DNA of 64,000 bases from Luteimonas vadosa (GTDB lineage Bacteria > Pseudomonadota > Gammaproteobacteria > Xanthomonadales > Xanthomonadaceae). Made by a program: the position numbers and the translations under genes. Below, one piece after another: positions 1-10,532 of this stretch. Location: NCBI RefSeq assembly GCF_039543545.1, contig NZ_BAABJY010000002.1, forward strand, positions 310,001 to 374,000, written 5' to 3'. Below the pieces are notes generated by a model. The model ran no database searches and was not told the origin of the DNA. It saw only the letters and a program-made list of their open reading frames with translations. Position 1 is the stretch's first letter, and every line of letters starts with the position of its first letter.

Positions 1-102
1 CCTGAGCGTCTCGCGATCCAGTGCGTTCAGCTTGTCCGGTCGGTCGACGGTGATGACGCGGACGGCGCCATGATCGGTGGTCTGGAGGGGGTTCTGGGTC
101 AT
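1..102 (-). CDS. Enoyl-CoA hydratase/isomerase family protein (N-terminal fragment)
   Basis: This minus-strand reading frame starts at ATG 102 and runs off the left edge, so only the first 34 codons are present. The fragment contains VRVITVDRPDKLNAL, the typical first strand and turn of the crotonase fold (a hydrophobic strand, then RP..LNAL). Crotonase enzymes act on acyl-CoA thioesters through an oxyanion hole that lies beyond this fragment, so the exact reaction (hydratase, isomerase or other) cannot be told. It is divergent from the FKBP gene. The upstream Shine-Dalgarno signal is weak. Confidence 0.8.
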   Translation of the reverse strand, partial: MTQNPLQTTDHGAVRVITVDRPDKLNALDRETLR

Positions 103-231
103 GTCTGGCTCTTGAAGGGCGTCGGCCTGCCGCGGAACTTGTCGCCGCTGGCGGGGGTCGGTGTGGGTGGCGTCAGTGGCGGTTAAGCCCTGCCGCCGCT
201 ATCCTAGCGTGTCATCGTATCTGGTCTGCAT

Positions 232-250
232 GGGGCGGCTCGACCGCCCC
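232..250. other. GC-rich hairpin in the FKBP gene leader
   Basis: GGGGCGG and CCGCCCC pair across a 5-nt loop about 45 nt before the FKBP start codon. No T-run follows, so it is not a convincing terminator. A possible -10 (TATCCT, 200-205) lies upstream, which would put the hairpin in the 5' leader. Its function is unknown. Confidence 0.35.
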
Positions 251-296
251 GAATCTTGATCGGACCCCCACCGGAACCCCTCTGGAGAGTCACTGA

Positions 297-998
297 ATGA
301 AATTGCGTTTGCTCGCCGCCGCGCTGGCGGCATTGACCCTGGCCGCTGGCGCCGCCACCGCGCAGGACACCCAATCGGAAAAGGGCAAGTTGAGCTACGC
401 CCTCGGTTACGACCTGGGACGCAACCTCGCCGAGAGCGGGGAGCAGGTCGACGTCAACACCGTGGTCCAGGCCGTCCGGGATGGTTTCGCCAAGAAGGAC
501 CCGACCGTGCCGGTCGACCAGTTGCGCTCCGCGGTCGAGGGCATGCAGAAGCGCCAGCAGGCGCGGATGCAGGCCGAATTCAACAAGCTCGCGGCCGCCA
601 ACAAGACCGCCAGCGACGCGTTCCTGGCGCAGAACAAGGCCAAGTCCGGCGTCAAGACCCTGCCCAATGGCGTGCAGTACCGCGTCATCGAAACCGGCAA
701 TGGCGCCAAGCCGACGATGAACAGCGACGTGCAGCTCCAGTACAAGGGTTCGTTGCCCGACGGCACGGTGCTGATCGACACCTCGCAGGCACGTGAAGGC
801 CAGCCCGCTGGTCCGGTGAGCATGAAGGTCAGCCAGATCCCGCTGGTCGGGCTTCGCGATGCGCTGGCGCAGATGCCGGCTGGGTCGCGCTGGGAAGTCG
901 TGATCCCGGGTGACAAGGCCTATGGCACCAACATGCAGGCCGGCCGGATGGCCAACCAGGCCGTTGTATTCGACGTCAAGCTGCTCAGCGTCAAGTGA
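297..998 (+). CDS. FKBP-type peptidyl-prolyl cis-trans isomerase, exported
   Basis: A 233-residue protein with a signal peptide (about residues 1-22, ending AATAQ), a helical N-terminal dimerisation region (about 25-105, FKBP_N type) and a C-terminal FKBP domain (about 120-233). This is the FkpA/Mip arrangement of periplasmic folding catalysts and chaperones. The FKBP core keeps the Tyr in VQLQYKG, the AYG tyrosine and the terminal VFDVKLL strand. The usual FDSS is LIDTS, and the usual VIPGW loop reads IPLVGLR, so the pocket tryptophan is missing; isomerase activity may be low. The start follows a GGAGAG ribosome site at good spacing. A strong terminator follows at 1078-1110. Confidence 0.9.
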   Translation: MKLRLLAAALAALTLAAGAATAQDTQSEKGKLSYALGYDLGRNLAESGEQVDVNTVVQAVRDGFAKKDPTVPVDQLRSAVEGMQKRQQARMQAEFNKLAAANKTASDAFLAQNKAKSGVKTLPNGVQYRVIETGNGAKPTMNSDVQLQYKGSLPDGTVLIDTSQAREGQPAGPVSMKVSQIPLVGLRDALAQMPAGSRWEVVIPGDKAYGTNMQAGRMANQAVVFDVKLLSVK

Positions 999-1077
999 GC
1001 CACTGGCGCATGCGCGCCAGCAGGCACCCCGCTCTGGTCACCGCCGGAGACTGGGTGCCGGCCTGAGTGGAACCCCG

Positions 1078-1110
1078 TTGCGCCGGCCCCCGTGCCGGCG
1101 CAATCTTTTT
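1078..1110 (+). terminator. Rho-independent terminator after the FKBP gene
   Basis: A 10-bp perfect stem (TTGCGCCGGC with GCCGGCGCAA) closes a 6-nt loop and is followed by TCTTTTT. It lies 80 nt after the FKBP stop codon and before the DUF1289 cluster. Confidence 0.88.
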
Positions 1111-1147
1111 GTGGGCCGCGACGCGCCCCCGGGCCGAGAATCCATCG

Positions 1148-1342
1148 ATGCAATCGCCATCCCATTTCCGTGCCGTGCTCAGCCCGTGCATCGGCGTCTG
1201 TACGCTGGGCGAGGACGGCCTGTGTCACGGCTGCCACCGCACCACCGCCGAAATCGCGCGCTGGGGGCAGATGGACGACGACGAGCGCCTCACCTTGATG
1301 GAAGCCGTCCTGCCGGAACGGGAATCCCGGCGCAGCGCGTGA
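1148..1342 (+). CDS. DUF1289 family small cysteine protein
   Basis: A 64-residue protein with the DUF1289 pattern SPCIGVCTLGEDGLCHGCHRT (four cysteines, C14, C18, C26 and C29) followed by the conserved E-I-x-x-W segment. The cysteine spacing suggests a small metal- or Fe-S-binding fold; the family has no firmly established biochemical role. Start ATG 1148 gives the family's usual short N-terminus before the first cysteine. Its stop overlaps the GTG start of the Nudix gene (GTGA), so the two are translationally coupled. Confidence 0.82.
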   Translation: MQSPSHFRAVLSPCIGVCTLGEDGLCHGCHRTTAEIARWGQMDDDERLTLMEAVLPERESRRSA

Positions 1343-1983
1343 CATCCGTCGTGTTCTCCCGCGGAGCCTTGCAAGCCGCCCTGCATCCACTGGCTGCGGT
1401 ACCGAGGGGCCAAGGGTGGAACCTCGCGGAGCTCTCCGGCTTGCTGCCGCCGGATGCGGCCCTGGTCGAGGCGGCCGTCCTGGTGCCCCTGGTGGAGCGG
1501 GATGTGCTCAGCGTGTTGCTGACGCGTCGAACCGACGCTTTGCGCCATCACGCCGGACAGGTCAGTTTCCCGGGGGGGCGGGTGGATGGAAGCGACGATG
1601 GCCCGGTGGCCGCGGCGCTGCGGGAGGCGCGGGAGGAGATCGGACTGGCGCCGGCCCAGGTGGAGCTGCTCGGGTTCCTCGACCCCTTGGCCACGATCAC
1701 CGGCTACCGGGTGCTGCCGGTGGTTGCCCACGTGGCGTCGGATTTCGTCGCGGTGCCGGAACCCGGCGAGGTGGCAGAAGTGTTCGAGGTTCCCCTGGAC
1801 TGGCTGCTCGAGCCGGCAAACCTGCAACACATCGAATTCCAGTTCCAGGGGGGAAAGCGGCGCGTGCTGGAATTCAGCCGCCATGCCGACGCGGCCGGAC
1901 AGCGGATCTGGGGCGCGACGGCTTCGATCCTCTACAACTTGCGCGAGCGTCTTTGCGCTGGCGGCCCGGGAAGCGGCCAGTGA
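1339..1983 (+). CDS. CoA pyrophosphatase (Nudix hydrolase)
   Basis: A 214-residue Nudix hydrolase of the NudL/CoA-diphosphatase subfamily, which cleaves CoA to 3',5'-ADP and phosphopantetheine. The subfamily signature reads LLTRRTDALRHHAGQVSFPGG, and the Nudix helix ends in ALREAREEIGL with its metal-binding glutamates. The first Glu position of the classical box is replaced by Asp-rich DGSDDG, as is common in this subfamily. The chosen GTG (1339) overlaps the previous stop by four bases; a second in-frame GTG at 1351 is possible. The 3' end again overlaps the next gene as GTGA, making a three-gene coupled unit. Confidence 0.88.
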   Translation: MTSVVFSRGALQAALHPLAAVPRGQGWNLAELSGLLPPDAALVEAAVLVPLVERDVLSVLLTRRTDALRHHAGQVSFPGGRVDGSDDGPVAAALREAREEIGLAPAQVELLGFLDPLATITGYRVLPVVAHVASDFVAVPEPGEVAEVFEVPLDWLLEPANLQHIEFQFQGGKRRVLEFSRHADAAGQRIWGATASILYNLRERLCAGGPGSGQ

Positions 1984-2828
1984 GCGGGTGGTCGACCCTG
2001 GTCCAGGCGGAGGCGCTGGCGCCGGCCTTGTCGAGCGACGCGCTCGTGGTGTTGGACTGCAGGCATTCGCTGGGCCGGTCCGATGCGGGGTTGGCCGAAT
2101 TCCACGCCGGCCACCTCCCGGGCGCCCTGCACGCGGACATGGACCGCGACTTGTCCGGCCCGCATCGACCGGGCGCGGGTCGCCACCCTTGGCCCGATGC
2201 CGCCCGGTTCGCCGAGCGCCTGGCGGCGTGGGGCGTGACGCCAGGGCACCAAGTGATCGCCTATGACGCCGGCGACGGCGCCTTCGCCGCGCGACTGTGG
2301 TTCCTGCTGCGCGCGTTCGGCCATGCGCGTGTGGCTGTGCTCGATGGCGGATGGGCCCGCTGGCAAGCGCTGGGCCTGCCGGTCGAAACTGCCGTGCGCA
2401 TCCCGACGGCCGCCCGCTACAACGGGACCTTCGACGCCACGCGGCTGCTGGGCGCGGGCGAGGTCGAAATCCACGTGGCGACGGGTGGACTGCTGGTCGA
2501 TGCCCGTGCCCGGGAGCGCTTTCGTGGCGAGGTCGAACCGATTGACGCCAAGGCCGGGCACGTGCCTGGTGCCGCCAATCGTCCCTTCGCGGACAACGTT
2601 CGCGATGGCCGTTTCAAGCCTGCCGAAGAGCTCGCCGGTGAATTCGCCACCCTGCTGGATGGGCGCATGGCGACCGAGCTGCTCGCGATGTGCGGCTCGG
2701 GCGTGACCGCATGCCACCATCTCCTGGCGATGGAGCACGCGGGCCTTCCGGGGGCCAGGTTGTTCACCGGATCCTGGAGTGGATGGATCGAGGACCCGTC
2801 GCGCCCGATCGCGACCGGCGACGCCTGA
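1980..2828 (+). CDS. sseA: 3-mercaptopyruvate/thiosulfate sulfurtransferase (tandem rhodanese)
   Basis: A 282-residue protein with two rhodanese domains, an inactive N-terminal one (about 5-140) and a catalytic C-terminal one (about 165-280). The active loop CGSGVTA, with nucleophilic Cys in the second domain, is the form typical of 3-mercaptopyruvate sulfurtransferases (rhodanese proper usually has CRKGVTA). It transfers sulfane sulfur to thiols or cyanide in the cytoplasm. The GTG start overlaps the Nudix stop. The substrate is predicted from the active loop alone. Confidence 0.85.
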   Translation: MSGWSTLVQAEALAPALSSDALVVLDCRHSLGRSDAGLAEFHAGHLPGALHADMDRDLSGPHRPGAGRHPWPDAARFAERLAAWGVTPGHQVIAYDAGDGAFAARLWFLLRAFGHARVAVLDGGWARWQALGLPVETAVRIPTAARYNGTFDATRLLGAGEVEIHVATGGLLVDARARERFRGEVEPIDAKAGHVPGAANRPFADNVRDGRFKPAEELAGEFATLLDGRMATELLAMCGSGVTACHHLLAMEHAGLPGARLFTGSWSGWIEDPSRPIATGDA

Positions 2829-2942
2829 TCCTCCGGGCACGGAATTGATGGCCGATGCATTCGACGCCTTGTGCAGCACCAATGGCAGGGGCGGAGGGTG
2901 CCGGCGATCGGACGTGCGTTGTTCGGGCGACGCGGACCGGCG

Positions 2943-3701
2943 CTACTTCCCCAGCTTCGCCACCAGCGCGCGCAGCCCGGCCTGGGTGTCGGGGTCGTTC
3001 CAGTCGTCGACGAACCTGTCCAGCGGGACGGCTTCTGGCTGCAACGCCGCCGCCAGGTCCGCGCGGGCGAGGGCGCGCGTCTGCAACATCGGCTTGCGCG
3101 GGAGTTCCAGCAACGCCTTCAGCCAATGGACGGCACGCGGGACCACGTCGTCGATATCCACCAGCTCGTCGACCAGTCCCAAAGACAGGGCGCGCTCGGC
3201 TTCCACCATTTCACCGGCAACCAGCAGCCGCTCCGCGCGATGCGGGCCGACCACCCGGCGCATCAGGTGCTGGATGCCCTCGGGGACCGCGAGGCCGACC
3301 TGGCTTTCGTTGAGGCCGATGCGGAACGGGCCGCTGGCCATGATCCGGTAGTCGCAGCAAAGTGCGAGCACGCAGCCCCCCGCGGGGGCATGCCCGGCGA
3401 TCGCGGCGACCACGGGCACGGGAGATTCCGCGAGCGCGCGCGCGGCGCCGAAGAATTCGCCCCATGCCGCCTTCAGGGCGCTCCTGTCGGCCAGGGACAG
3501 GAGGTGGGGAACGTCGAGTCCGGCGGAAAACACCTTGGGTCGCCCGGACAGGACCAGGCCGGCTGCGCCGGATCCGACGGCGGCGGCGATGGCCTCGCGA
3601 AGCGCCACGCAGAGGTCCGGGTTCAATGCATTGACCGGCGCACGCGCCATGTTCAATTCGCGGACCACGCCGTGGTCGTGGATCTGGATCAGTTCGGGCA
3701 T
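2943..3701 (-). CDS. Delta3,Delta2-enoyl-CoA isomerase-like crotonase
   Basis: A 252-residue crotonase-fold protein. It has the oxyanion-hole strand VFSAGLDV and the segment HAPAGGC, then CDYRI and IGLNESQVGL, in which the Glu is the catalytic base. That combination resembles mitochondrial ECI1-type enoyl-CoA isomerases, which move double bonds during oxidation of unsaturated fatty acids, more than it resembles hydratases, which carry two catalytic glutamates. ATG 3701 has GGA upstream; an in-frame ATG lies at 3713. The gene is divergent from the copper chaperone gene and shares a symmetric -10 region with it. The family assignment is firm, the isomerase call less so. Confidence 0.82.
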   Translation of the reverse strand: MPELIQIHDHGVVRELNMARAPVNALNPDLCVALREAIAAAVGSGAAGLVLSGRPKVFSAGLDVPHLLSLADRSALKAAWGEFFGAARALAESPVPVVAAIAGHAPAGGCVLALCCDYRIMASGPFRIGLNESQVGLAVPEGIQHLMRRVVGPHRAERLLVAGEMVEAERALSLGLVDELVDIDDVVPRAVHWLKALLELPRKPMLQTRALARADLAAALQPEAVPLDRFVDDWNDPDTQAGLRALVAKLGK

Positions 3702-3727
3702 GGCTCGGTCCATCCGGCAGTCGTCGC

Positions 3728-3735
3728 TATCATAG
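3728..3735. promoter_or_regulatory. Symmetric divergent -10 element (isomerase / copper chaperone)
   Basis: TATCATA on the plus strand reads TATGATA on the minus strand, so overlapping -10 hexamers (TATCAT and TATGAT) face both genes. On the plus side the hexamer ends only 6 nt before the copper chaperone ATG, which predicts a leaderless transcript. No good -35 is visible on either side. Confidence 0.5.
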
Positions 3736-3739
3736 GCCC

Positions 3740-4207
3740 ATGAACCCGCGGACCCTTCCTCAACTGGCCTTCCTCGTCGCCATCGCGCTTGCCGGCGCGT
3801 TGGCGGCGGTCCAGGTGCAGGCGGCCGGGCGGGACTGCGTGCCGGCCGTGCGCGATGCATGGGTTCGATTGCCGCCGGTGCCAATGCCGATGCTGGCCGG
3901 GTTCGGGCGAATCGAGAATGCCTGCGCGGCGTCCGTGGTGATCGTCGGCGTCCGCAGTGCTGCATTCGGGGGCGTGGAACTGCACGAATCCAGCGTGGCC
4001 GATGGCATCAGCCGCATGCGCGCGGTGCCGCGGCTGCGCCTGGCGCCGCGGACCACGCGACGGATGCAGCCCGGTGGGCTGCACCTCATGCTGCTGCGGC
4101 CCAGGACGATGCCTGCGGTGGGAGACACGATCGCGGTGGACTTCGACTTGTCCGACGGCCGGACGCTGCGGGGCGAGTTCGTGGTGCGCGGCGCGGACGG
4201 CCGCTAG
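3740..4207 (+). CDS. PCu(A)C-type periplasmic copper chaperone
   Basis: A 155-residue exported protein with a signal peptide of about 29 residues ending QVQAAG. It contains the exact copper-binding pattern of the PCu(A)C (DUF461) family, H-x10-M-x21-H-x-M, as H82, M93, H115 and M117. Such proteins bind Cu(I) in the periplasm and deliver it to the CuA centre of cytochrome oxidase, usually together with a Sco protein; no Sco or oxidase gene is nearby. The -10-like TATCAT lies 6 nt before the ATG with no Shine-Dalgarno, suggesting leaderless translation. Confidence 0.85.
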   Translation: MNPRTLPQLAFLVAIALAGALAAVQVQAAGRDCVPAVRDAWVRLPPVPMPMLAGFGRIENACAASVVIVGVRSAAFGGVELHESSVADGISRMRAVPRLRLAPRTTRRMQPGGLHLMLLRPRTMPAVGDTIAVDFDLSDGRTLRGEFVVRGADGR

Positions 4208-4289
4208 GCGCGCACTGCCCAAGCGCGAGCGGTCGTTGCGCGCGGTGCGATCGCTTTCCAGAAGTGCGCCCGCTTTACACACCGGCAGT

Positions 4290-4814
4290 CGCTGCCAGTG
4301 GGATTTGGTCGATGCCGCGCGCGGCTTGCTCGATTGAAGAGCCGAAGATTCGAGAGATATACGGATCAGGGCCGGCAGTGAGCGTGCCTGTCGCTATCGC
4401 GGTCGAACCCGCCCAGGCAGGCGCCTGCCGCCGAGTTCGATCATTGCCCCGCGCGCGGCTTGCGCCAGTGTATGACCTACGATTCGACCGATGTGCGGAT
4501 CAGGTCCGGCAGGGAGCATGGCCGGCCAGTGCCTCGGTCGATCCCGCCCATGCAGACGTCTGCCGTCGGGTTTGGTCGATGCCGCGCGCGCGGCTTGCGG
4601 CAGTGAAGCGCCTATGACTCGACCGATGTCCGGACGGCGGCCGGCAGGCAGCAGGGCCGGCCAGTGCCTCGGTCGATCCCGCCCAGGCAGGCGCCTGCCG
4701 TCGGGTTTGGTCGATGCCGCGCGCGCGGCTTGCGGCGGTGAAGTGCCTATGACTCGACCGATGTCCGGATGACGGCCGGCAAGGAACAGGGTCGGCCGGT
4801 ACCTCGGTCGATCC
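4290..4814. repeat. Degenerate 135-bp tandem array of the thioesterase 3' end
   Basis: About four head-to-tail units. The three nearest the thioesterase gene repeat at exactly 135 bp: minus-strand stop triplets at 4747-4749, 4612-4614 and 4477-4479, and the CCTCGGTCGATCC motif at 4802, 4667 and 4532. The fourth (near 4304-4436) is 132 bp and decayed. Read on the minus strand, each of the three holds the last 21 codons of the thioesterase (ending RTSVES and TAG) plus about 70 bp of 3' flank. The flank holds a palindrome (GGCAGGCGCCTGCC at 4416-4429 and 4686-4699; GCAGACGTCTGC at 4552-4563). No other gene is seen in 4208-4746. Confidence 0.85.
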
Positions 4815-5174
4815 ACACCATCACCACATGCCCATCAGCATGCAGGATGTCCGTGCCCGCTTCCCGCGAGTCCCGCGCAGCCACGATCCGGTGCCCGATG
4901 GTCAGGCTGCTGTTGCCCACCCGTTGGCAGGTCAATTCGACCGCGATCTCGCCGGGATAGGCGATGGGCTGCCGGTAGTTCATCTGCACCGCGGCCAGCA
5001 GGGGCGCCACCGACGCGTTCATCCATTCGCCACCCAGCGAGTCGAGCCAGCGGATCCGCGCTTCCTCCAGATAGGTCATGAAGGTGGCGTTGTTGACATG
5101 GTTGAAGGCGTCCAGGTCACGCCAGCGAAGCGCAACCGGCAGCCTGTAGAGCACCCGGGCCTGCAGATCCCCGC

Positions 5175-5178
<4 letters not shown>
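4747..5178 (-). CDS. Acyl-CoA thioesterase, 4HBT hotdog fold
   Basis: A 143-residue single-hotdog thioesterase of the YbgC/4-hydroxybenzoyl-CoA thioesterase type. The N-terminal RWRDLDAFNHVNNATF holds the conserved Asp and the HVNN helix start, followed by YLEEAR. It would hydrolyse acyl-CoA thioesters; the substrate cannot be told. ATG 5178 overlaps the uvrA stop as ATGA, so it is the downstream gene of a uvrA operon. Its last 21 codons are the first unit of the 135-bp tandem array lying beyond its stop codon. Confidence 0.85.
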
Positions 5179-8039
<2,861 letters not shown>

Positions 8040-8235
8040 CGGGGGGAGCGTCCTTTGACACCTGCGCCGGGCCTGGGCCGGGGGCAGCAGCGGGGCGGGG
8101 GCCGGGTCGACCAATCGATCAGCCTAGCGAGCCGTTGATTTGGGGGCAAACCCGTGGATTTGCCAGATCGGGGGCAGGCTGCCAGCTGAACGTCTCAGGG
8201 TGCGCGACCCGCCCGAAAACCGTCGTGGGGGCTGG

Positions 8236-8265
8236 TTGACCCTAACTCGCTGAATCGCCTACAAT
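8236..8265 (+). promoter_or_regulatory. Sigma-70 promoter of rplU-rpmA
   Basis: TTGACC (8236-8241) and TACAAT (8260-8265) are separated by 18 bp, predicting a start near 8272 and a leader of about 68 nt before rplU. The 300-bp uvrA-rplU gap (8040-8339) shows no other gene. Confidence 0.8.
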
Positions 8266-8339
8266 TCCGCTTCTGTCCGCCCTCGATGGCGGCAGGCGTC
8301 AAGCAACATCCAGAAGAACTACAGAAGGAAACACCAGTC

Positions 8340-8672
8340 ATGTACGCAGTTTTGGTCACCGGCGGAAAGCAGTACCGCGTGATGCAGGGCGAGACGATCC
8401 GGGTCGAGAAGCTCGACACCGAGGCCGGCAAGGAGATCAGGTTCGACCAGATCCTCATGCTCGGCGACGGTGAGGGCGTCAAGCTCGGCGACGCGCTCAA
8501 GGGCGCGACCGTCACCGCCACCGTCAAGTCCCACGGACGCGCCGACAAGGTGCGCATCGTCAAGTTCCGCCGCCGCAAGCACCATCGCAAGCAGATGGGC
8601 CACCGGCAGCACTACACCGAAATCGAGATCACCGGGATCAACGGTTCCGGCGACAAGAAGTCGAAGGAGTAA
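8340..8672 (+). CDS. rplU: 50S ribosomal protein L21
   Basis: A 110-residue L21, a 23S rRNA-binding protein of the large subunit. It starts MYAVLVTGGKQYRV and carries the conserved C-terminal KFRRRKHHRKQMGHRQ and T-x-I-x-I-T-G-I elements. A GAAGGAA ribosome site lies 9 nt before the ATG. It is followed after 6 nt by rpmA and then, past a terminator, by obgE, the rplU-rpmA-obgE order found widely in bacteria. Confidence 0.97.
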   Translation: MYAVLVTGGKQYRVMQGETIRVEKLDTEAGKEIRFDQILMLGDGEGVKLGDALKGATVTATVKSHGRADKVRIVKFRRRKHHRKQMGHRQHYTEIEITGINGSGDKKSKE

Positions 8673-8678
8673 TCGGCC

Positions 8679-8939
8679 ATGGCACACAAAAAGGGCGTAG
8701 GTTCCTCGCGCAACGGCCGCGACTCGAATCCCAAGTACCTCGGCGTCAAGATGTACGGTGGCCAGGCGATCGAAGCCGGCAACATCATCGTGCGCCAGCG
8801 CGGCACCCAGTTCCACCCGGGCATGGGTGTCGGTCTTGGCCGCGACCATACCCTGTTCGCGCTGGTCGACGGCAAGGTCGAGTTCTCGGTCAAGGGCGCC
8901 AAGAAGCGTCGCACCGTCAGCGTGGTCGCCGAAGCGTAA
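8679..8939 (+). CDS. rpmA: 50S ribosomal protein L27
   Basis: An 86-residue L27. It begins MAHKKGVGSSRNGRDS, the flexible N-terminal tail that reaches toward the peptidyl-transferase centre, and continues with the conserved GxxV..GxIIxRQRGT core. It lies 6 nt after rplU in the same transcript and is closed by a strong hairpin terminator. Confidence 0.97.
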   Translation: MAHKKGVGSSRNGRDSNPKYLGVKMYGGQAIEAGNIIVRQRGTQFHPGMGVGLGRDHTLFALVDGKVEFSVKGAKKRRTVSVVAEA

Positions 8940-8964
8940 GCGCTTCCGCGCCCACCAGCGAAAG

Positions 8965-8994
8965 GCCCCGCCGCGTGCGGGGCTTTTCGTTTTA
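8965..8994 (+). terminator. Rho-independent terminator after rpmA
   Basis: GCCCCGC and GCGGGGC form a 7-bp stem with a 5-nt loop, followed by TTTTCGTTTT. It separates rplU-rpmA from obgE. Confidence 0.88.
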
Positions 8995-9172
8995 GTTGCA
9001 CGAAACAGTTAAGCTTCCTTTCCCTTTCCAGGTGGGCGCTGTTCGAGCCATCTGCTGCCGTCCTTGGCGTCGCATTGTCGATTCCGGATAGTCCGGCCCG
9101 GCCATCCATGGCCGGGTGCCCAGGGGCGCGGCAGACGCATTGACGGCGTCCGCTGAAACGCCCCCTGAGCCC

Positions 9173-10252
9173 ATGAAACTCGTCGACGAAGCTGAAATCA
9201 CCGTCATCGCCGGCAACGGCGGCAACGGCTGCGTGGGTTTCCGCCGCGAGAAATTCATTCCGCTCGGCGGCCCCGACGGCGGCGACGGCGGCGACGGCGG
9301 GAACGTCTGGCTGGAGGCCGACGAAAACCTCAACACCCTGGTCGATTTCCGCCACCAGAAGCAGTTCAAGGCCCAGCGCGGCGAGAACGGCATGGGCCAG
9401 CAGAAATACGGGAAGGGCGGCGAGGACACCGTCATCCGCGTCCCGGTGGGCACGCAGGTGGTGAACGTCGACACCGACGAGCTCATCGGCGACATGACCC
9501 GTCACGGCGAGCGCCTGCTGGTGGCCAAGGGCGGCAAGGGCGGCCTCGGCAACATGCACTTCAAGAGCTCGGTCAACCGCACCCCGCGCCAGTCGACGCC
9601 GGGCGGCGAGGGCGAGCAGCGCACGCTGCAGCTGGAGCTCAAGCTCCTGGCCGACGTCGGCTTGCTGGGGTTTCCCAATGCCGGCAAGTCGACCCTGATC
9701 CGCGCGGTGTCCGCCGCGACACCCAAGGTGGCCGACTACCCGTTCACCACCCTGTATCCCAACCTTGGCGTGGTCAGCGTCGAGCCTGCGCGCAGCTTCG
9801 TGATCGCGGATATCCCGGGGCTGATCGAAGGCGCGGCCGATGGCGCCGGCTTGGGGGCGCTGTTCCTGCGCCACATCCAGCGGACGCGACTGCTACTGCA
9901 TCTGGTGGAGGTGGAGCCGCTCGATGGTTCCGATGCCGTCGACCAGGTGCGGGCGATCGAGCACGAGCTGGCGAAGTTCGACGCCGGGCTCATGGACAAG
10001 CCCCGCTGGCTGCTGTTGAACAAGGCCGACCTCCTACCACCCGAGGATGCCCGTGCGGCTGCCGATCGCATCATCGAGGCCCTGGGGTGGACCGCGCCCT
10101 GGTTCCTGGTCTCCGGCCTCGCGCAGGAGGGTACGCGGCAGGTGATGCTGCAGGTGCAGACCTTCCTCGACCAGCTGGAACCGTCGGGAGACGGCATGGT
10201 CGATGGTGAGGATGCGGATGGCGACGTCGATGCCGGCCGCGATGCTGGCTGA
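9173..10252 (+). CDS. obgE: GTPase ObgE/CgtA
   Basis: A 359-residue Obg GTPase that binds the 50S subunit and links ribosome assembly to the stringent response. The N-terminal glycine-rich Obg fold (about 1-158, with GGPDGGDGGDGG) is followed by the G domain, with G1 GFPNAGKS (about 166) and G3 DIPGLIEGA. The C-terminal tail is acidic (DGEDADGDVDAG). ATG 9173 (MKLVDEAEI) is the usual Obg start. No rpmA read-through is expected past the terminator, so it probably has its own promoter in 8995-9172, though none is clear. Confidence 0.96.
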   Translation: MKLVDEAEITVIAGNGGNGCVGFRREKFIPLGGPDGGDGGDGGNVWLEADENLNTLVDFRHQKQFKAQRGENGMGQQKYGKGGEDTVIRVPVGTQVVNVDTDELIGDMTRHGERLLVAKGGKGGLGNMHFKSSVNRTPRQSTPGGEGEQRTLQLELKLLADVGLLGFPNAGKSTLIRAVSAATPKVADYPFTTLYPNLGVVSVEPARSFVIADIPGLIEGAADGAGLGALFLRHIQRTRLLLHLVEVEPLDGSDAVDQVRAIEHELAKFDAGLMDKPRWLLLNKADLLPPEDARAAADRIIEALGWTAPWFLVSGLAQEGTRQVMLQVQTFLDQLEPSGDGMVDGEDADGDVDAGRDAG

Positions 10253-10467
10253 GGCCAGCGTGCGCTGCCGCATGGACCGTGCCTGGCCGGTGGCGGCGGG
10301 CCGGGAAGGACCTGCGCCGGTGCTGGCGATGGCTTCGCGGGCCAAAGCTGGCCGGGAGCGGATTGGTCGCGGACGTAAGGCTGCCACGGCGATGGAAACG
10401 GTCCCGGCTCGAGTCCCCCGCTGCCAAAGCCCTTCCTCGGAAACGTGGGCGGGGGTGGCCGGGGCAA

Positions 10468-10496
10468 CAAAAAACCCGGCGGGTGCCGGGTCTTTT
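10468..10496 (-). terminator. Terminator of rpsT, possibly bidirectional
   Basis: ACCCGGC and GCCGGGT form a 7-bp stem with a GGGT loop. On the minus strand it is followed by six T residues, serving rpsT. On the plus strand it is followed by CTTTT, so it may also stop obgE transcripts. The 215 bp between obgE and this site show no gene. Confidence 0.82.
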
Positions 10497-10532
10497 GGGG
10501 CTGCGACCGAGGCCGCAACGACTGCGATGGCC

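Noticed and set aside
4394..4816. A minus-strand open frame encoding three 45-residue near-repeats, looking like a repeat protein
   Set aside because: It is a by-product of the 135-bp DNA repeat (divisible by three) in a frame other than that of the thioesterase. It has no ribosome site, and the thioesterase frame explains the repeat.
8040..8235. A LexA box ahead of uvrA
   Set aside because: No match to the xanthomonad LexA motif in either orientation.
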